From the NCBI GenBank assembly GCA_021732895.1, contig JAKFWE010000269.1, positions 1 to 8,008 of the forward strand: a stretch of 8,008 nt of DNA, in the 5' to 3' direction. The notes under the pieces are model-generated. The model did no database searches. It was not told the origin of the DNA and saw only the letters and a program-made list of their open reading frames with translations. The first letter of the stretch is position 1. Each line of letters starts with the position of its first letter. Source of the DNA: Allobosea sp. (GTDB lineage: Bacteria; Pseudomonadota; Alphaproteobacteria; Rhizobiales; Beijerinckiaceae). Positions 6,580 through 8,008 of this stretch are shown one piece after another. The translations under genes were made by a program, and so were the position numbers.

Positions 6580-8008
6580 TCACGCCGCGCGGGCGTCGTC
6601 CAGCATCATCTGCGCGCCCTTCTCGGCGATCATCATCGTCGGGTTGGCGGTGTTGCCGGAAGTGATCGTCGGCATGACGGAGGCGTCGATCACGCGCAGG
6701 CCGGAGACGCCGCGCACGCGCAGCCGACCGTCGAGCACCGCGCCCGCATCGCCGTCCGCCCCCATCCGCGCCGTCCCGGCCGGATGGAAGATCGTCGTGC
6801 CGAGCTGCGCTGCGGCCTCCAGCAGCGCCGTCTCCGATTCGGCGTCCGGGCCCGGCAGATGTTCGCGCGGGTTGAAGCGGGCGAGCGCCGGCTGCGCCGC
6901 GATCCGGCGCGCCAGCCTGAGCGCGTCGATGGCGACCTGCCGGTCCTCCGTCGTCGCGAGATAGTTCGGCGAGATCGCCGGCGCGTCCTGCGCATGGGGC
7001 GTCTTCAGGTGGACGCCGCCGCGGCTTGTCGGCCGCAGGTTGCAGACGCTGGCGGTGAAGGCGCCGAAAGGGTGCAGCCCGGCGCCCCAGGAATCGAGCG
7101 AGAGCGGCTGGAAGTGGAATTGGAGATTGGCGGTGGCGTATTCGGGCGAGGATTTCGCGAAAGCCCCGACCTGCGAGGGCGCCATCGTCAGCGGCCCGCT
7201 GCGCAGCGCTGCGTATTCCAGCGCCATCAGCGGCCGCCGCCAGAGCTTTGCATAGTCGCCGTTCAGCGTGCGCACGCCATCGACCTTGTAGACCGGCCGG
7301 ATCTGGAGATGGTCCTGCAGGTTTTCGCCGACGCCGGGGAGATGGGTCACGGTTTCGATGCCGAGCGCCGACAACCGCGCGCCGTCGCCGATGCCGGAGC
7401 GCTCCAGCAGCGCCGGCGAACCCACGGCGCCGGCGCTGAGCACGATCTCGCCGCTCGCATCGGCCCGCAACTTTTCGCCGCCATGCGTGAATTCGACCGC
7501 GACGGCGCGTCCGTCCCGAACGACGACGCGCTCGACCAGCACGCGGGTCTCGAGCCGCAGGTTGTCGCGCGCCGCGAGCGCGGGCTTGAGGAAGGCGCGG
7601 TAGGCGCTGAGCCGCCGGCCACGCCGCTGGTTGACCTGAAAATAGGCGCATCCCTCGTTGTCGCCGGTGTTGAAATCGGCGATTCTCGCAATTCCGGCCT
7701 CGGCCGCCGCCGCCCGGATCGCGTCGAGGATGGCCCAGCGCACGCGCGGATGCTCGACGCGCCACTCGCCGCCGGCCCGGTGCAGCCCGTCCGGACCGGG
7801 GGCGACATGGTCCTCGTGCTTCAGGAAGAACGGCAGCACGTCGTCCCAGCCCCAGCCGGTCAGGCCGCGCTGGCGCCAGCCATCGTAGTCGGCGCTCTGC
7901 CCGCGCATGTAGATCATGGCGTTGATCGAGGAGCAGCCGCCGACGACCTTGCCGCGCGGAAACGCGAGCGCGCGGCCGCCGAGGCCCGGCTGCGGCTCGG
8001 TCCTGAAC
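6580..8008 (-). CDS. GMC-family FAD oxidoreductase (choline dehydrogenase-like), 5' end beyond window
   Basis: The family oxidises alcohols with FAD and passes electrons to oxygen, quinones or other acceptors. About 476 codons are visible, ending at the stop 6582-6580. The N-terminal FAD-binding GxGxxG segment, perhaps 60 residues, lies past the right edge, so the ATG at 7917 is internal and not the start. Motifs seen in order are FPRGKVVGGCSSINAMIYMR (GMC signature 1, about 7965-7906), WGWDDVLPFFLKHEDH, GAVGSPALLERSGIG (signature 2, about 7440-7387), GVGENLQDHLQIRPVY, FHPAGTARMG with the putative catalytic His codon at 6786-6784, and VIDASVMPTITSGNTANPTM with MIAEKGA. The last motif reads T-A-N-P-T where relatives usually read T-N-A-P-T. 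Annotators often call such proteins choline dehydrogenase (betA), but no bet genes are nearby and the substrate cannot be inferred. It converges on the autotransporter with a 43-bp gap. Confidence 0.92.
   Translation of the reverse strand, partial: FRTEPQPGLGGRALAFPRGKVVGGCSSINAMIYMRGQSADYDGWRQRGLTGWGWDDVLPFFLKHEDHVAPGPDGLHRAGGEWRVEHPRVRWAILDAIRAAAAEAGIARIADFNTGDNEGCAYFQVNQRRGRRLSAYRAFLKPALAARDNLRLETRVLVERVVVRDGRAVAVEFTHGGEKLRADASGEIVLSAGAVGSPALLERSGIGDGARLSALGIETVTHLPGVGENLQDHLQIRPVYKVDGVRTLNGDYAKLWRRPLMALEYAALRSGPLTMAPSQVGAFAKSSPEYATANLQFHFQPLSLDSWGAGLHPFGAFTASVCNLRPTSRGGVHLKTPHAQDAPAISPNYLATTEDRQVAIDALRLARRIAAQPALARFNPREHLPGPDAESETALLEAAAQLGTTIFHPAGTARMGADGDAGAVLDGRLRVRGVSGLRVIDASVMPTITSGNTANPTMMIAEKGAQMMLDDARAA

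Noticed and set aside
7940..7965. Cys in GGCSSIN of the GMC oxidoreductase as a lost residue
   Set aside because: Cys or Ser at this place both occur in the family as I remember it, so I do not treat it as a defect.

Overview
This is a very GC-rich, densely coded chromosomal window. It reads like an alphaproteobacterium, most probably of the order Hyphomicrobiales (inference). The signs are the Pseudomonas denitrificans-type cobC/cobD pair, a PATR-type autotransporter whose linker and barrel style is common in that order, and strong G/C bias at third codon positions. No rRNA, tRNA, CRISPR array, transposase, phage gene or attachment site is visible.

Layout. (1) Positions 1-945, minus strand: cobD (adenosylcobinamide-phosphate synthase, CbiB family), cut by the left edge just short of its C-terminus. 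(2) 966-1988, plus strand: cobC (L-threonine-O-3-phosphate decarboxylase-like PLP enzyme), diverging from cobD with only 20 bp between start codons. (3) 1989-2115: non-coding stretch, perhaps a decayed intergenic repeat, ending in a clear ribosome binding site. (4) 2116-3084, plus: a D-2-hydroxyacid dehydrogenase, followed directly by a 7-bp hairpin. (5) 3168-6536, plus: a complete 1122-residue type Va autotransporter with signal peptide, five passenger-associated repeats, linker helix and C-terminal beta-barrel. (6) 6580-8008, minus: a GMC-family flavin oxidoreductase, convergent with the autotransporter and cut by the right edge before its N-terminal FAD motif.

How the genes fit together. 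CobC and CobD act in one step of cobalamin synthesis. CobC-type enzymes supply the (R)-1-amino-2-propanol phosphate arm and CobD/CbiB attaches it to adenosylcobyric acid. The dehydrogenase, autotransporter and GMC enzyme have no evident functional link to this pathway or to each other. They look like separate transcription units. I see no convincing new multi-gene system here. The points most worth checking are the rearranged second active-site motif of the GMC enzyme, the two sequence classes of autotransporter repeat with a CxC motif in the passenger, the tightly packed divergent cobD/cobC starts, and the possible repeat remnant upstream of the dehydrogenase.
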